Counted from the first letter of the stretch, positions 33,533 through 42,411 are shown. The stretch: DNA of 64,000 bases from Actinomycetes bacterium (GCA_021794835.1 JAJYQA010000009.1:1-64000), one strand, 5' to 3'. The notes: generated by a model from the letters alone, not told the origin. A program made the numbers and translations.

Positions 33533-34600
33533 CTACATCCACTTCTTCCTTCTGAAATAAAATACCATTAGCACAACAGCTACAAGCATAACTATCCAAA
33601 CGGCGGGATAACCCCATCGCCACTGAAGCTCGGGCATGTATCTGAAGTTCATGCCGTATAAACCAACGATAAAGGTTAAAGGAATAAATATGGTTGCGAT
33701 TATCGTCAATACCTTCATGACCTCATTCATCTTGTTGCTAATGCTTGAGAGATAGATATCAAGCATTCCCGAGAGCATATCTCTAAAGGTCTCGATCGTG
33801 TCGATCACCTGGATGGTGTGGTCGTAGACATCTCTTAAGAATATGCCTGTTGCTTCCGCAATAAGTGGAGATTCACCACGGTCGAGCGCGTTTATTACCT
33901 CGCGCAGCGGCCATACCGACTTTCGAAGAAAGATCATCTCTCTTTTAAGATCGTGGATGGCATGAAGCGTTCCTGACTCCGGGTTTGTTACTAGCTCTTC
34001 TTCCAGATACTCAATATCTTCGCCAAACCTCTCTAAAATCCCAAAGTAGCTGTCGACTATAGAGTCTATCAACGAATAGGCAAGGTAATCTGCGCCCAGC
34101 TTTCTTATCCGGTTGCTGCCGACCTTAATTCGCTCTCTTACTGGGTCAAAAATATCGCCTTCAAGCCCCTCTTGAAAAGAAACAACATAATTTGACCCGA
34201 GAATCAAGCTTATCTGCTCAGTAATAACCTGACTGGTATCCTTGTGGTAGTATAGCATCTTTAAAACGATATAGAGGTAATCCCCATAGTCCTCCATCTT
34301 CGGTCGCTGGTCTGTGTTGAGAATATCCTCCATAACCAGCGGGTGAAATCCGTAGCAACCGCCCAGTTTCTCGGTTACGCTCGTATCTTGAATTCCGTCA
34401 ACGTTTATCCAGGTAACAGTGGGTTTGCTTTTAAAAACAAAGCACTCGTCAACCGTGTTTACCTGCTTTTTCTCGAAGTGCTCTGCATCGTAATCAATTA
34501 CCGTAATCTCTACTTGCCCGGCTTTTTTATCGCCAATATGGATGAGGGCCCCCGGCCCAAGACCTGCTTTTTGTGATCTGCTTTTTATTAACTCTGGCAT
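33533..34600 (-). CDS. corA: CorA-type magnesium/cobalt channel
   Basis: The 355-aa protein has the long cytoplasmic N-terminal domain of CorA and two C-terminal membrane helices joined by the selectivity motif YGMNFRYMPE (GMN). The second helix ends with basic FRRKKWM. It forms pentameric channels for Mg2+, sometimes Co2+ or Ni2+. Length and architecture are normal (Thermotoga CorA is about 351 aa). A CbiM-type cobalt importer also lies in the window, but there is no direct genetic link. Confidence 0.95.
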   Translation of the reverse strand: MPELIKSRSQKAGLGPGALIHIGDKKAGQVEITVIDYDAEHFEKKQVNTVDECFVFKSKPTVTWINVDGIQDTSVTEKLGGCYGFHPLVMEDILNTDQRPKMEDYGDYLYIVLKMLYYHKDTSQVITEQISLILGSNYVVSFQEGLEGDIFDPVRERIKVGSNRIRKLGADYLAYSLIDSIVDSYFGILERFGEDIEYLEEELVTNPESGTLHAIHDLKREMIFLRKSVWPLREVINALDRGESPLIAEATGIFLRDVYDHTIQVIDTIETFRDMLSGMLDIYLSSISNKMNEVMKVLTIIATIFIPLTFIVGLYGMNFRYMPELQWRWGYPAVWIVMLVAVVLMVFYFRRKKWM

Positions 34601-34681
34601 ACTAAATCACCTTGAGATGAAGTTTAAAGTATTTTTCAAGCATATCCGAAGTTGTTCGATGGGGCAATTTAATTAATGGCC

Positions 34682-35134
34682 CTAAGGGCCAGTCCCTATA
34701 GAGATGATTTTCCAAGGCGAATTCTTTGTCTTCTTGGCAACATAGATAAAGCGGATTTGCTTCCCATCAGCTTCAGTTATCATTTGCCGATAGGTTGCCT
34801 CATACTGCGCCACTACCTGGGCTTCTTTATAATTCTTACCATAAAGCCCAACAGGTGCCCCTGTTCTAACCCTAATATCTTTTATAGAGCGGAGATTTGT
34901 GAGGTCAGAATCTTCAAATATACCAATCTCCTTTGCATATTCATCAGAAAGGCATTCTCTTGCAGTTGTGATATCGCCCACAGCTAAGCTTTGATAATAT
35001 GTCTTAACCAACTGCTCAGGCCCAAGTTTACTAACATCCTTTACCGGTTTAGCACAACCAATAAGAACAATAATAGTTGTAATTAGACCAGCTATTATTA
35101 AAAGTTTTTTCACTAGAAAATGTTGCCTAATCAA
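34682..35134 (-). CDS. Small lipoprotein of unknown function
   Basis: The 150-aa protein has a hydrophobic signal and lipobox VLIGC, so it is probably anchored to the membrane. The mature part (PEQLVKTYYQSLAVGDITTAREC then KYAxE-like helices, ending WKIISIGTGP) resembles the NTF2-like/DUF4878 lipoproteins, where a small cone-shaped fold binds unknown ligands. The TTG start overlaps the stop of the upstream gene by 8 bp; a GTG at 35113 is another option. It is translationally coupled to the methyltransferase-like gene. Confidence 0.65.
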   Translation of the reverse strand: MIRQHFLVKKLLIIAGLITTIIVLIGCAKPVKDVSKLGPEQLVKTYYQSLAVGDITTARECLSDEYAKEIGIFEDSDLTNLRSIKDIRVRTGAPVGLYGKNYKEAQVVAQYEATYRQMITEADGKQIRFIYVAKKTKNSPWKIISIGTGP

Positions 35135-35822
35135 TCAGCCTTATCACCATCATCTCATTGCCGTTTTTAAGAAACTCATAATCAACCTTTTCCAGACGAA
35201 TCCGAAAGCGTTCTAAATCCTTGTCTTGCATTATCGGTTTAATAAATGCTGATTGCTCTCCTTTTAAATTTACGACAGGGAATATGCGGATTTCCTGCGA
35301 AGTTATCCTTGCTAGCTCAAGAATCGCCATCTTATGAAAATAGTAATCAAGATGGTTCTCATACAGGAACAAGAGATGCGATACAAGAGATATTGAAAAT
35401 CGGTTATCCGAAAATTCGGTCTCAGGGTACCGAGTTGGTATATACCTTTTAGCCCCGTAAGCTTTGAGATCGTCTATAAAAGTTTTATACGCTCGTTCTC
35501 TATGAATTTTAAGCGATTGCACGTTCTTAAAATAATTCCAAACATATAAGTCAAGAATATTTGGTAGCTGATCTACTACTTTAGCAAGGTCCTGCTTGCA
35601 TTTTTGCTCAATTTGAGATGGGGATAATGTATAAATTTTGTCCGTAGCCGTAACGTTTAAACCTCTTGAATTTGCCTCAGCGCAAAAAGAGCTTACTCCC
35701 GAAGCAACGTCCAATATGGTTTTGCTCACAAGTAAGTCGTCGTCTAGGGCAAACATCCTGGCATACTCATCAAACGTTCGCCCAATCAGCACAATATCGT
35801 CTAAGTTAAGCTGTTTATCCAT
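35127..35822 (-). CDS. Class I SAM-dependent methyltransferase-like protein
   Basis: The 231-aa protein has an AdoMet motif I-like segment KTILDVASGVSSFCAEANSRGL followed by the acidic strand-2 end NVTATDKIY, fitting a Rossmann methyltransferase. The rest (NRFSISLVSHLLFLYENHLDYYFH; ELARITSQEIRIFPVVNL) matches the shape of uncharacterised methylase-like proteins that lack a clear catalytic motif. The substrate is unknown. It is co-transcribed with the lipoprotein downstream. Confidence 0.65.
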   Translation of the reverse strand: MDKQLNLDDIVLIGRTFDEYARMFALDDDLLVSKTILDVASGVSSFCAEANSRGLNVTATDKIYTLSPSQIEQKCKQDLAKVVDQLPNILDLYVWNYFKNVQSLKIHRERAYKTFIDDLKAYGAKRYIPTRYPETEFSDNRFSISLVSHLLFLYENHLDYYFHKMAILELARITSQEIRIFPVVNLKGEQSAFIKPIMQDKDLERFRIRLEKVDYEFLKNGNEMMVIRLID

Positions 35823-35856
35823 GAATCAAACCATAATTTAGCAGTTCTAATTTATA

Positions 35857-36483
35857 TTAAAGCACCTGAAGGCCGCTGGTCTCATCAGACAGGGCCGCTA
35901 GGTAGTTGCTCATCTCGCCCTGTCTAATTTTAGCCATTTCTCGAGCTCTTAAGGTATGAAGTCTTTGGGGTAGGTCTTTGCTAAACTTCTGGATTAAAGT
36001 AATCGCACTGATAACATCGGGGGCCCAGTTATCAATCGCAATAAGTGAAAGCAAGCGCGTAATTCCGATAGCCCCCATAAAGTCAAGCGTGTCCGCGTCG
36101 TGGAATATAATCGCCTCGGGCTTATTAACCGGCTCGCTATAAAACATATGGCCCTTGATAATATCTTTAACCAGGGACATTTTTGCTGCCGGAAACCCCA
36201 GTGGAGTAAGAATTTCTTCCACCACTTGGGTCGATCTTTTTGAATGCTCGACCCCATCCTTTTTATACGGTTGAAAAGCACCCACATCGTGAAGGTATGC
36301 CGCAGCAAAAAGCGCATCCTGATCGATATCAATGTTTTGCTCGTCAGCCAGTTTTAGAGACAAGTTATATACGCGTTGGAAATGATAAATTCCCCAGGCA
36401 GGGTGCTTAAACTGCTCTGCAAAATCGATTAAGTTCAGCTGCCACAAAAACTGGCTTTCTTCTTGATTCATCCTTACTGCCAT
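35857..36483 (-). CDS. HD-domain phosphohydrolase
   Basis: The 208-aa protein has metal-binding motifs of the HD superfamily: the first His in HPAWGIYHFQRVYN, HD in AAYLHDVGAFQPY, a downstream IIKGHMF and a final Asp in IFHDADTLDFMGAIG. HD proteins hydrolyse phosphomonoesters or nucleotides; the target is not evident. An alternative start is 12 nt inside (ATG at 36471). The decayed DUF3795 gene lies just upstream. Confidence 0.85.
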   Translation of the reverse strand: MAVRMNQEESQFLWQLNLIDFAEQFKHPAWGIYHFQRVYNLSLKLADEQNIDIDQDALFAAAYLHDVGAFQPYKKDGVEHSKRSTQVVEEILTPLGFPAAKMSLVKDIIKGHMFYSEPVNKPEAIIFHDADTLDFMGAIGITRLLSLIAIDNWAPDVISAITLIQKFSKDLPQRLHTLRAREMAKIRQGEMSNYLAALSDETSGLQVL

Positions 36484-36496
36484 TACTAATACGTCC

Positions 36497-36959
36497 TTAA
36501 TTGCCTACCCTACGACCAGGGGTAGCGTTTACCTCTCTTATTGCTCCAATTATCCGTCCGTATATTTTTATTATTTCTAAATTGTGATTTATGGTCCTAC
36601 CATGCGCTGCCCTCAACGGTCCAAGAAGCCTGCAGCCGCTAAAATTATTGCACTCCCAGCAACCCTTATATTGCTTATCTCGAGCACATTTCCTGACTCT
36701 GCAACTTGGATTACCTCCACCTTCGCGACAGGGCATTTTGCACTCCAGCCCTTTATCCCTTTTAAGAAAGTAATAAACAAAGGGTAACCCTTGGATTTCT
36801 CGTTTACTTGGGCCTTAATTAAAGCGTATTTGCCAAACCGCAAATCTGCAAGCATTTTTTAAAAAACTTCTATAATTTTAAAGAAATACTGATTGGCGGA
36901 ATACAATCTTCACAGTATAGGCCACAATAAGCAACAAGCCTTTTGTCTTTATTTGTCAT
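36497..36959 (-). pseudogene. DUF3795 family gene broken by two frameshifts and a stop
   Basis: Reading minus from the ATG at 36959 (GGAGG 4 nt upstream) gives MTNKDKRLVAYCGLYCEDCI, the typical DUF3795 start. It then meets a stop unless one base is added near the CCGCC codons at about 36893. The shifted frame gives NQYFFKIIEVF, an in-frame TAA inside a T6-A6 run (about 36855-36866), then KMLADLRFGKYALIKA and FLKGIKGW. One more missing base near 36740 leads to PCREGGGNPSCRVRKC and GCWECNNFSGCRLLGPL. The cysteine pattern of the family (YCGLYCxDC, PCREGGGxPxCxxxxC, CWEC) is intact across the pieces. The protein is probably a small metal- or cluster-binding protein of unknown role. Three lesions argue for a pseudogene; homopolymer error could explain part. 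Confidence 0.8.
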
Positions 36960-36976
36960 AGTCCCTCCATTACTAC

Positions 36977-38494
36977 TTAGTGATTGGTAGCATGAGCGAG
37001 TTGGCCGTGTTTATCTGGCACACCCCGGGGCGTCCTAAATGCTGCGATCGTGCCGATGACTGAGCTAATCAGGATCAACCAGAAAGTAAGATGAATGCCG
37101 TGGGCAAGTGCGTCCGTTAGGAACTTTAAGTGGCTCCCAGCAATAGTTGCCCGACGCGCCGGATCAAGAAGTAGATTGGTAATGGATACTGAGTCGCTTA
37201 CTTTATAGAGTCTCGTAAGCGGGCTTTTCGCAAGCGTTGTGACAAGTGAGGTATTAACAACTGTGCCGAGAAGTGCAACAAGCAAGGTGCTGCCGAGAAT
37301 ACGCGAGAACATGACCGAGCCGGTTGCGATACCCCTCTGCTTCCAGTGAACGCTCGACTGCACCGAGACAATTTGAGTTGTAGAGGCAAGGCCAAGCCCC
37401 GCCCCCATAACAAAGCTACATAGAGCCATATAGATTGGGCTTGATGTAGTGGTAATCTCAAGATACATGATGCTTGCAATAATACAAAGCACCATTCCCA
37501 CAACTTCGATGCTGCGATAGCCGTACCTCCAGATGAGTTTGCCGGATAGGGTTGATGCAATAGGCCAACCGATAGATAGAGTCACAATCGTGCCTCCCGC
37601 GACTACTGCGGTAACTCCCAAAACCCCCTGCGCAAAAGTGGGAAGAAAAGACGACGCGCCCACGGTAATCCCGCCGGTTATCAACGCGCAGATATTTGCC
37701 ACTAAAATCATCGGTCTCTTTATCATCGAAAGCGGCAGAATCGGCTCTTTAGCATGCATCTCAACCCATATGAAAATACCAAAAAATGCGAAAGCTACTA
37801 TAATTAGACCGATAAACTGAGGCGACATCCAGGACCACTGGACACCCATCTGCAGTAGGGCGAAGAGGAGTATTGTAATGCCGGTAATCATAGTAACGGC
37901 ACCCATATAATCGATCCTGTGTACATGATGCTCCACCTTCTCATGTAAAAACATCATAATGCCCACAATTGCTACAAGCCCTATGGGCACATTTATCTCA
38001 AAAATCCATTGCCAGCCGATAGTCTGAACTATAATACCGCCCAGGGCAGGTCCGATTACTGCAGCAATCGCCCACATGCTGCTTAAAAGCCCCTGAATTT
38101 TGGCACGCTCTTTACCCGGGTAAAGATCACCCACAATCGTCATAGCAATAGGCAGAACTGAGCCGGCCCCCAATCCCTGTATCGCACGAAAGATGATGAG
38201 CTGCGTCATAGAGTGGGAAAAACCGCAAAGAGTCGAGCCGATTATAAAAAGCCCTGCACCGACAGCAAATATGGGCTTTCTTCCGTATATATCGGCAAGC
38301 TTTCCGTAAATAGCAACTGTTGCCGCCTGCGTTAGCATAAAAACTGAAAACACCCACGTAAAGCGCGAAAACCCACCAAGTTTACCGACGATCGTCGGCA
38401 TGGCAGTTGCCACAATGGTCGCCTCCATGGCCGATAAAAATATCCCGGCCAGCAGACATGCCGTAACTAATTTCTTATTGGTTTTATCATGCAT
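36977..38494 (-). CDS. MFS multidrug exporter, DHA2 (EmrB/QacA) family
   Basis: The 505-aa permease has about 14 membrane segments. It has the family motif D-containing first helix FLSAMEATIVATAMPTIV, motif A GKLADIYGRKPIF and motif C-like segment GPALGGIIVQ. DHA2 proteins export drugs or metabolites in exchange for protons. The ATG at 38494 (MHDKTNKK) fits GAGGAG about 10 nt upstream; a start 18 nt earlier is possible. No regulator is adjacent. Confidence 0.9.
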   Translation of the reverse strand: MHDKTNKKLVTACLLAGIFLSAMEATIVATAMPTIVGKLGGFSRFTWVFSVFMLTQAATVAIYGKLADIYGRKPIFAVGAGLFIIGSTLCGFSHSMTQLIIFRAIQGLGAGSVLPIAMTIVGDLYPGKERAKIQGLLSSMWAIAAVIGPALGGIIVQTIGWQWIFEINVPIGLVAIVGIMMFLHEKVEHHVHRIDYMGAVTMITGITILLFALLQMGVQWSWMSPQFIGLIIVAFAFFGIFIWVEMHAKEPILPLSMIKRPMILVANICALITGGITVGASSFLPTFAQGVLGVTAVVAGGTIVTLSIGWPIASTLSGKLIWRYGYRSIEVVGMVLCIIASIMYLEITTTSSPIYMALCSFVMGAGLGLASTTQIVSVQSSVHWKQRGIATGSVMFSRILGSTLLVALLGTVVNTSLVTTLAKSPLTRLYKVSDSVSITNLLLDPARRATIAGSHLKFLTDALAHGIHLTFWLILISSVIGTIAAFRTPRGVPDKHGQLAHATNH

Positions 38495-38657
38495 CTGGCT
38501 GCGACTCCTCATCTCATATATCGCTCAATTATATCGTATAAGGGTATGCGGTGGGTTGTTTTAAAATATACAGATCTTGCAAGGATTTTTCGGCCAACCA
38601 GGACAAGTTAGAAACCTCTTGCTATTGGCAATGCCAGCCGGAATAGGAATTGTATTC

Positions 38658-38673
38658 CTGGGGCATGCCCCAG
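38658..38673. repeat. Perfect 16-bp palindrome in the intergenic gap
   Basis: CTGGGGCATGCCCCAG is self-complementary across all 16 bases. It is preceded by GGAATAGGAATTGTATTCC, which can form another small hairpin. It lies between the MFS gene and the flavoprotein gene. A terminator for a gene reading either way would need a T-tract, which is absent. Confidence 0.5.
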
Positions 38674-38761
38674 TTGGGTTAAGTGTTTACTGGGGCCTCA
38701 ATGCCTAATTTGGGTTGGTTGAGAAATGGATATTTACTTTGCGATATGTCCGTAAAATATT

Positions 38762-39379
38762 TTATGCACTTATTCTCATCCCGCTTGCTTGGGGAAATAG
38801 TTGGTTAACCATTGCACGCACATCATTTAACCAGAACTGTCTCTGCTCTGGTGTGCTAATAATAACCTGGTCATATACCTTTCGGTGGAAGTTCTTGATA
38901 CCGCAGAAGGTGAGAACGCTTTTGTTCCAGATATCCTCAAGAGTGTCGCCAAATTCTCGTTCGATTATATCCTGCGGAGTATTCTCTGTATTTATAACCA
39001 GAGAGTTTTCAGCCTTAAGCAGGCCGACCGGCGTCGCAACACCTGCTTCACCGTCCCTAAACTCATAAGCAACGCCGGTACGAAATACACGATCTATCCA
39101 GCCTTTTAAGATAGCAGGTGGCTGTCCCCACCAAGATGGGTGGACTATAATAATGCCATCTGCATTAGAAAGCTCATCGGTGTGTTGTTTAATCTGCGGA
39201 TCTAATTGGCTTCCCTTTAGGATTTCATTATAGGGCAAAACTGGATCGAAGTTTTCTTGGTAGAGGTCATGAAACATAACCTCGTGCCCGTTTTCATTCA
39301 GTGCTTGTACTACAGTCTCGGTAATCGCGTGGTTGAAACTCTTCGTGCTCGGATGTGCGAGAACGACCATGATTTTCAT
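38762..39379 (-). CDS. NAD(P)H-dependent flavodoxin-fold oxidoreductase (quinone reductase/KefF-like)
   Basis: The 205-aa flavoprotein starts MKIMVVLAHPSTKSFNHAI, the FMN/FAD phosphate-binding region of NQO1/MdaB/KefF-type proteins. It has GIIIVHPSWWGQPPAILKGWIDRVF for flavin and ring contacts. It reduces quinones or other acceptors by two electrons using NAD(P)H, limiting redox cycling. AAGGAG precedes the ATG. It is a single gene. Confidence 0.9.
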   Translation of the reverse strand: MKIMVVLAHPSTKSFNHAITETVVQALNENGHEVMFHDLYQENFDPVLPYNEILKGSQLDPQIKQHTDELSNADGIIIVHPSWWGQPPAILKGWIDRVFRTGVAYEFRDGEAGVATPVGLLKAENSLVINTENTPQDIIEREFGDTLEDIWNKSVLTFCGIKNFHRKVYDQVIISTPEQRQFWLNDVRAMVNQLFPQASGMRISA

Positions 39380-39531
39380 GAATCTTCATCTCCTTAAATC
39401 AAGTTATTACCCGCAGATAATATCCCTCAGTTAGAAAAATCCTACACACGCCATTGATTAAATGGGCCATGAGGTAAATAGGGTATTCGCAGATATGTCG
39501 TCTGAGTGTAGGGTGATAGCCCGTAGTTGAA

Positions 39532-39582
39532 GAATCTCAAAGATCCTTCGACTCCGCTACGCTACGCTCGGGATGACATGTA
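39532..39582. repeat. Dispersed intergenic repeat (GATCCTTCGACTCCGCT type)
   Basis: The string AGATCCTTCGACTCCGCTAC followed by GCTCGGGATGACATG resembles a dispersed element seen in degenerate form at about 7965. The internal GCTAC GCTAC is a short duplication. It lies in the 253-bp gap between two minus-strand genes. Confidence 0.5.
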
Positions 39583-39632
39583 AGTGAGGCTATGCTTAAG
39601 GATGACGTTGGTGGATTGCAAAGTCACTGAAA

Positions 39633-40694
39633 TTAGTAATTAAACCTGGATTTAAGCTCTAATATTTTATTTAGAAGGTCATCCTTTTCTTTCCTGTCCA
39701 TATAAGCCTCAACCAACTCATCCCTTAAAAGCGCAAGTCTTGCATAGACCTTTTTTCTTGCCTCGTTGACCAGAGATAAATCTCCGTCCTGGATGAACTC
39801 CTCAAACGCGCTTCTTATGGGCAAGTGCATTTTTGCCTTGTACCGGTCAAGAAGCGCTATTGAAAGACCTAGATTTGCCTGGTCCTTATTATCTATACTT
39901 CTTTTTAATGGGCCGTGGCCAGAAGTATCGGCAAGCATATCTTTAAGTGCCCTTAAGAAAAACTCGGTATCCTTGCTGTTTGCCTCGTAGATCATCTCCG
40001 ACCAGCCAGGGAATTCTTCCATTATTTCGCCTATCTCGTGGTAAAGCACCACATGGGAATATCTGTCGGTCAGCTCTTCAAATTTTCTCTCAAACTCCTG
40101 GTCTACAGTCTGCTCTCCGTTAAAGCCATACTGCGAGAAGGCGTATTCAAGAAGCGGGTTGTTCTTTGCTTTTGATTCTAAAAATTTATCCCAGAGAAGC
40201 GCCCTCAGCGGTTCAAGTCTTAGAAATATCTGCTTTCCTTGAAGAAGCCCGGGAGATATAAAGAGATCCCTTGCATATTCCCGCTTTGCCAAGTATACTG
40301 TGTGTCCATACATCTCACTTCGAGATTTAAGGTCTGCCAAAAAGAAACTTGGCTTTTTAAACAGGCCGTAGCCGGCCCCGTATACCAAACCTTCGCTATT
40401 TAAAATACCGTTTATGCTATCCACATCAAAGGGTTCATATCTCTTGCCGCCTATCTTAAGCTCTCGAAAGCTCGCGTCCTCCATCTTATTCCAGTGGTTT
40501 TCCTTTTGGGATATCCATTTCAAGATATCGGCCCGGTTTATATGCTCCCAGGGTTTAAGACCTTTATTGGATATATAAAGCGTGCGCAGATTCATTAAAA
40601 GGCCGCATATCGAGTAGAATCCCCAGTACTTAGCATCCGAAACATCGCAGTTAAACTTGACGGTTCTGATAAAAGATTTATAAGAATTATCCAT
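39633..40694 (-). CDS. Uncharacterised protein (Sfum_1244-like)
   Basis: The 353-aa soluble protein has no signal peptide. It begins with FIRTVKFNCDVSDAKYWGFYSICGLLMNLR and continues GLKPWEHINRADILKWISQKE and GAGYGLFKKPSFFLADL. This recalls proteins annotated as the Sfum_1244 family in sulfate reducers and other anaerobes. The later YHEIGE motif could bind metal (HE followed by E), but no enzyme family is recognised. It is isolated between gaps, with no functional neighbours. Confidence 0.65.
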   Translation of the reverse strand: MDNSYKSFIRTVKFNCDVSDAKYWGFYSICGLLMNLRTLYISNKGLKPWEHINRADILKWISQKENHWNKMEDASFRELKIGGKRYEPFDVDSINGILNSEGLVYGAGYGLFKKPSFFLADLKSRSEMYGHTVYLAKREYARDLFISPGLLQGKQIFLRLEPLRALLWDKFLESKAKNNPLLEYAFSQYGFNGEQTVDQEFERKFEELTDRYSHVVLYHEIGEIMEEFPGWSEMIYEANSKDTEFFLRALKDMLADTSGHGPLKRSIDNKDQANLGLSIALLDRYKAKMHLPIRSAFEEFIQDGDLSLVNEARKKVYARLALLRDELVEAYMDRKEKDDLLNKILELKSRFNY

Positions 40695-40801
40695 ATTAGA
40701 CTCCTTGAGGGAGACGACTCTAGACTGAACTCGCTTTCAATTATAACAAATTCTGTTGTGTGGATAGCGCTCTATCCCATATCAACTAACCATAAGAATT
40801 C

Positions 40802-41953
40802 TTAAACAGTTGAAGCCGGTCTTCCGCCCTCTCCTTCTTCAAGGTGAAGCCGTCTTACAACAGCGCGACTTACATCTGTCTCGGTTAGGAAACCAACAAG
40901 CTCATCATCCTTTAGAACCAGCATCCGTCCCTCGGCCCTAGTAACCAATTTGGGGAGGATACCGAAGACGTCTGCATCTGGCGAAGTTACTATGTTGGCA
41001 GACAGCGGCTTCATCACATCGCCAACACGGATTGTCGCCCATTGCGACCTTGGCAAGTTTTCGATGCTTTTCAAAGTAACCATTCCCTTGACTCTGCCAC
41101 CTTCGATTACCGGATATGCTATCCAATTATGTTGGGCAAAGTAGTCTCTTACCATATCGGCAATATTCAAATTCGGGCTAACAGTTACCGGATCTTTCGT
41201 CATAATCTCGCCTACTTTTACGCCTTCGAGAGCTTCATGGTAGACAACCTCCTGATACTCGGCACGTGCCGCCTGAAGCAGATACCAGCCTAGAAGGATA
41301 AACCAAACAAAAGTTATGTTTCCAAGAAACGGACCGAGTAGACCGACAAAGATCATTAGGTAGGCAATTCCGCGACCTATACCTGAGGCAATCCCGGTTG
41401 AGCGCATGAGATTTCCGGTAAAGTACCAGACTATAGAGCGCAATACCCTTCCGCCATCAAGCGGAAACCCCGGAAGCAGATTAAAAACGCCAAGGATAAT
41501 ATTTACGTAACCAAGCCAGAATGCCGATACACTAACGAAAGGACCAAAGCCTAAACGAAGCCCCACTACATAAACCACAACAAAGATAACGCCGAGCACT
41601 ATGCTACTTAGCGGACCTGCAATTGCCATCTTAAACTCGATGCCCGGAGTGGGCGGCTCCTCCGTTATTCGCGATACGCCGCCGAAGATCATAAGCCTTA
41701 TTCCCTCGATTTTAATGCCGTTTCTCATCGCGACAACAGAGTGCATTAGCTCGTGAAACAACACCGATGCGAAAAATAGAATTGACGTAACAACTCCGAT
41801 TGCTATATACGCGCCTGTGCTTAGACCGTGAATTAACTGTGGGAAAAGTGAAAAGGACAGCGCGAATGTGATTATCGCGAAAATTATAAACCAGCTATAA
41901 TCCAAGGTTATCTCGATGCCAAAAATCTTTCCTAACTTTATACCACCACTCAT
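40802..41953 (-). CDS. Site-2 protease family (M50) metallopeptidase with C-terminal CBS pair
   Basis: The 383-aa membrane protease has a zinc motif HELMH in VLFHELMHSVVAMRNG, and the third ligand motif in NLLPGFPLDGGRVLRS. About six membrane segments occupy residues 12-225. Two CBS domains follow (about 240-375: VGEIMTKDPVTVS and VGDVMKPLSANIV), which bind adenine nucleotides. Members cleave membrane-bound anti-sigma factors or transcription factors inside the lipid bilayer. The ATG at 41953 with GAGG upstream is chosen over a TTG 15 nt earlier. The substrate is unknown. Confidence 0.92.
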   Translation of the reverse strand: MSGGIKLGKIFGIEITLDYSWFIIFAIITFALSFSLFPQLIHGLSTGAYIAIGVVTSILFFASVLFHELMHSVVAMRNGIKIEGIRLMIFGGVSRITEEPPTPGIEFKMAIAGPLSSIVLGVIFVVVYVVGLRLGFGPFVSVSAFWLGYVNIILGVFNLLPGFPLDGGRVLRSIVWYFTGNLMRSTGIASGIGRGIAYLMIFVGLLGPFLGNITFVWFILLGWYLLQAARAEYQEVVYHEALEGVKVGEIMTKDPVTVSPNLNIADMVRDYFAQHNWIAYPVIEGGRVKGMVTLKSIENLPRSQWATIRVGDVMKPLSANIVTSPDADVFGILPKLVTRAEGRMLVLKDDELVGFLTETDVSRAVVRRLHLEEGEGGRPASTV

Positions 41954-42091
41954 TTTTATCAACCTCAATCCAGATATACTGCTAAATACTACTACTTATA
42001 TTTACCCCGGTACTTCAACTTAAAAACCGGGCACTCAACCAGCATGCATGCGCTTTAGACTTGCCAAAACGCAGTGTAGAATAGACGCTCT

Positions 42092-42116
42092 GCGTCAGAT
42101 GTCGCTTTAGGGGTAT
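42092..42116 (+). promoter_or_regulatory. Possible SigB-type promoter of the KGG stress gene
   Basis: A perfect GGGTAT (42111-42116) lies 39 bp before the KGG ATG. GCGT (42092-42095) sits 15 bp before it and fits the loose GNNT -35 of the actinobacterial SigB consensus. The -35 is weak. Confidence 0.3.
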
Positions 42117-42155
42117 GAGAATAATGAATCTCGTATTGTGAAGGAGGCGAGATCA

Positions 42156-42368
42156 ATGGCGGAAGAAAAGCACGAAGAGCATAAAGGTGGAATGACAGTT
42201 CGCGAGGCAGGTCACCTCGGGGGTGAAAAAGGCGGTCATAAGGGCGGCGAGTCCACTAAGGAAAAACATGGGCACGAGTTCTATGAGGAAATAGGGCACA
42301 AGGGCGGACAGAAGGTCAAAGAGCTAATTGAAAAAGGCGAAGAAGTTGAGCGCAAAGAAGAGAAGTAA
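42156..42368 (+). CDS. KGG-repeat stress-induced protein (GsiB/con-10-like)
   Basis: The 70-aa, highly charged hydrophilic protein has repeated KGG-type motifs: TVREAGHLGGEKGG, HKGGES and EIGHKGGQKVKELIE. It belongs to the KGG/general-stress group, which includes the Bacillus GsiB and fungal con-10 proteins and behaves like a desiccation protectant. AAGGAGG lies 8 nt before the chosen ATG; a GTG 18 nt upstream is rejected for lack of a ribosome binding site. A terminator follows. GsiB is a SigB-dependent gene in Bacillus, in line with the GGGTAT upstream. Confidence 0.88.
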   Translation: MAEEKHEEHKGGMTVREAGHLGGEKGGHKGGESTKEKHGHEFYEEIGHKGGQKVKELIEKGEEVERKEEK

Positions 42369-42411
42369 GAAGAAAAGTAATAATTCATAGTTGCTTTGGT
42401 GTTGTGGTTGG

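Noticed and set aside
42160-42365. Repetitive GGCGG/AAGGGCGG units resembling a repeat array
   Set aside because: They encode the KGG motifs of a short protein with a ribosome binding site; there are no uniform spacers, so this is not CRISPR.
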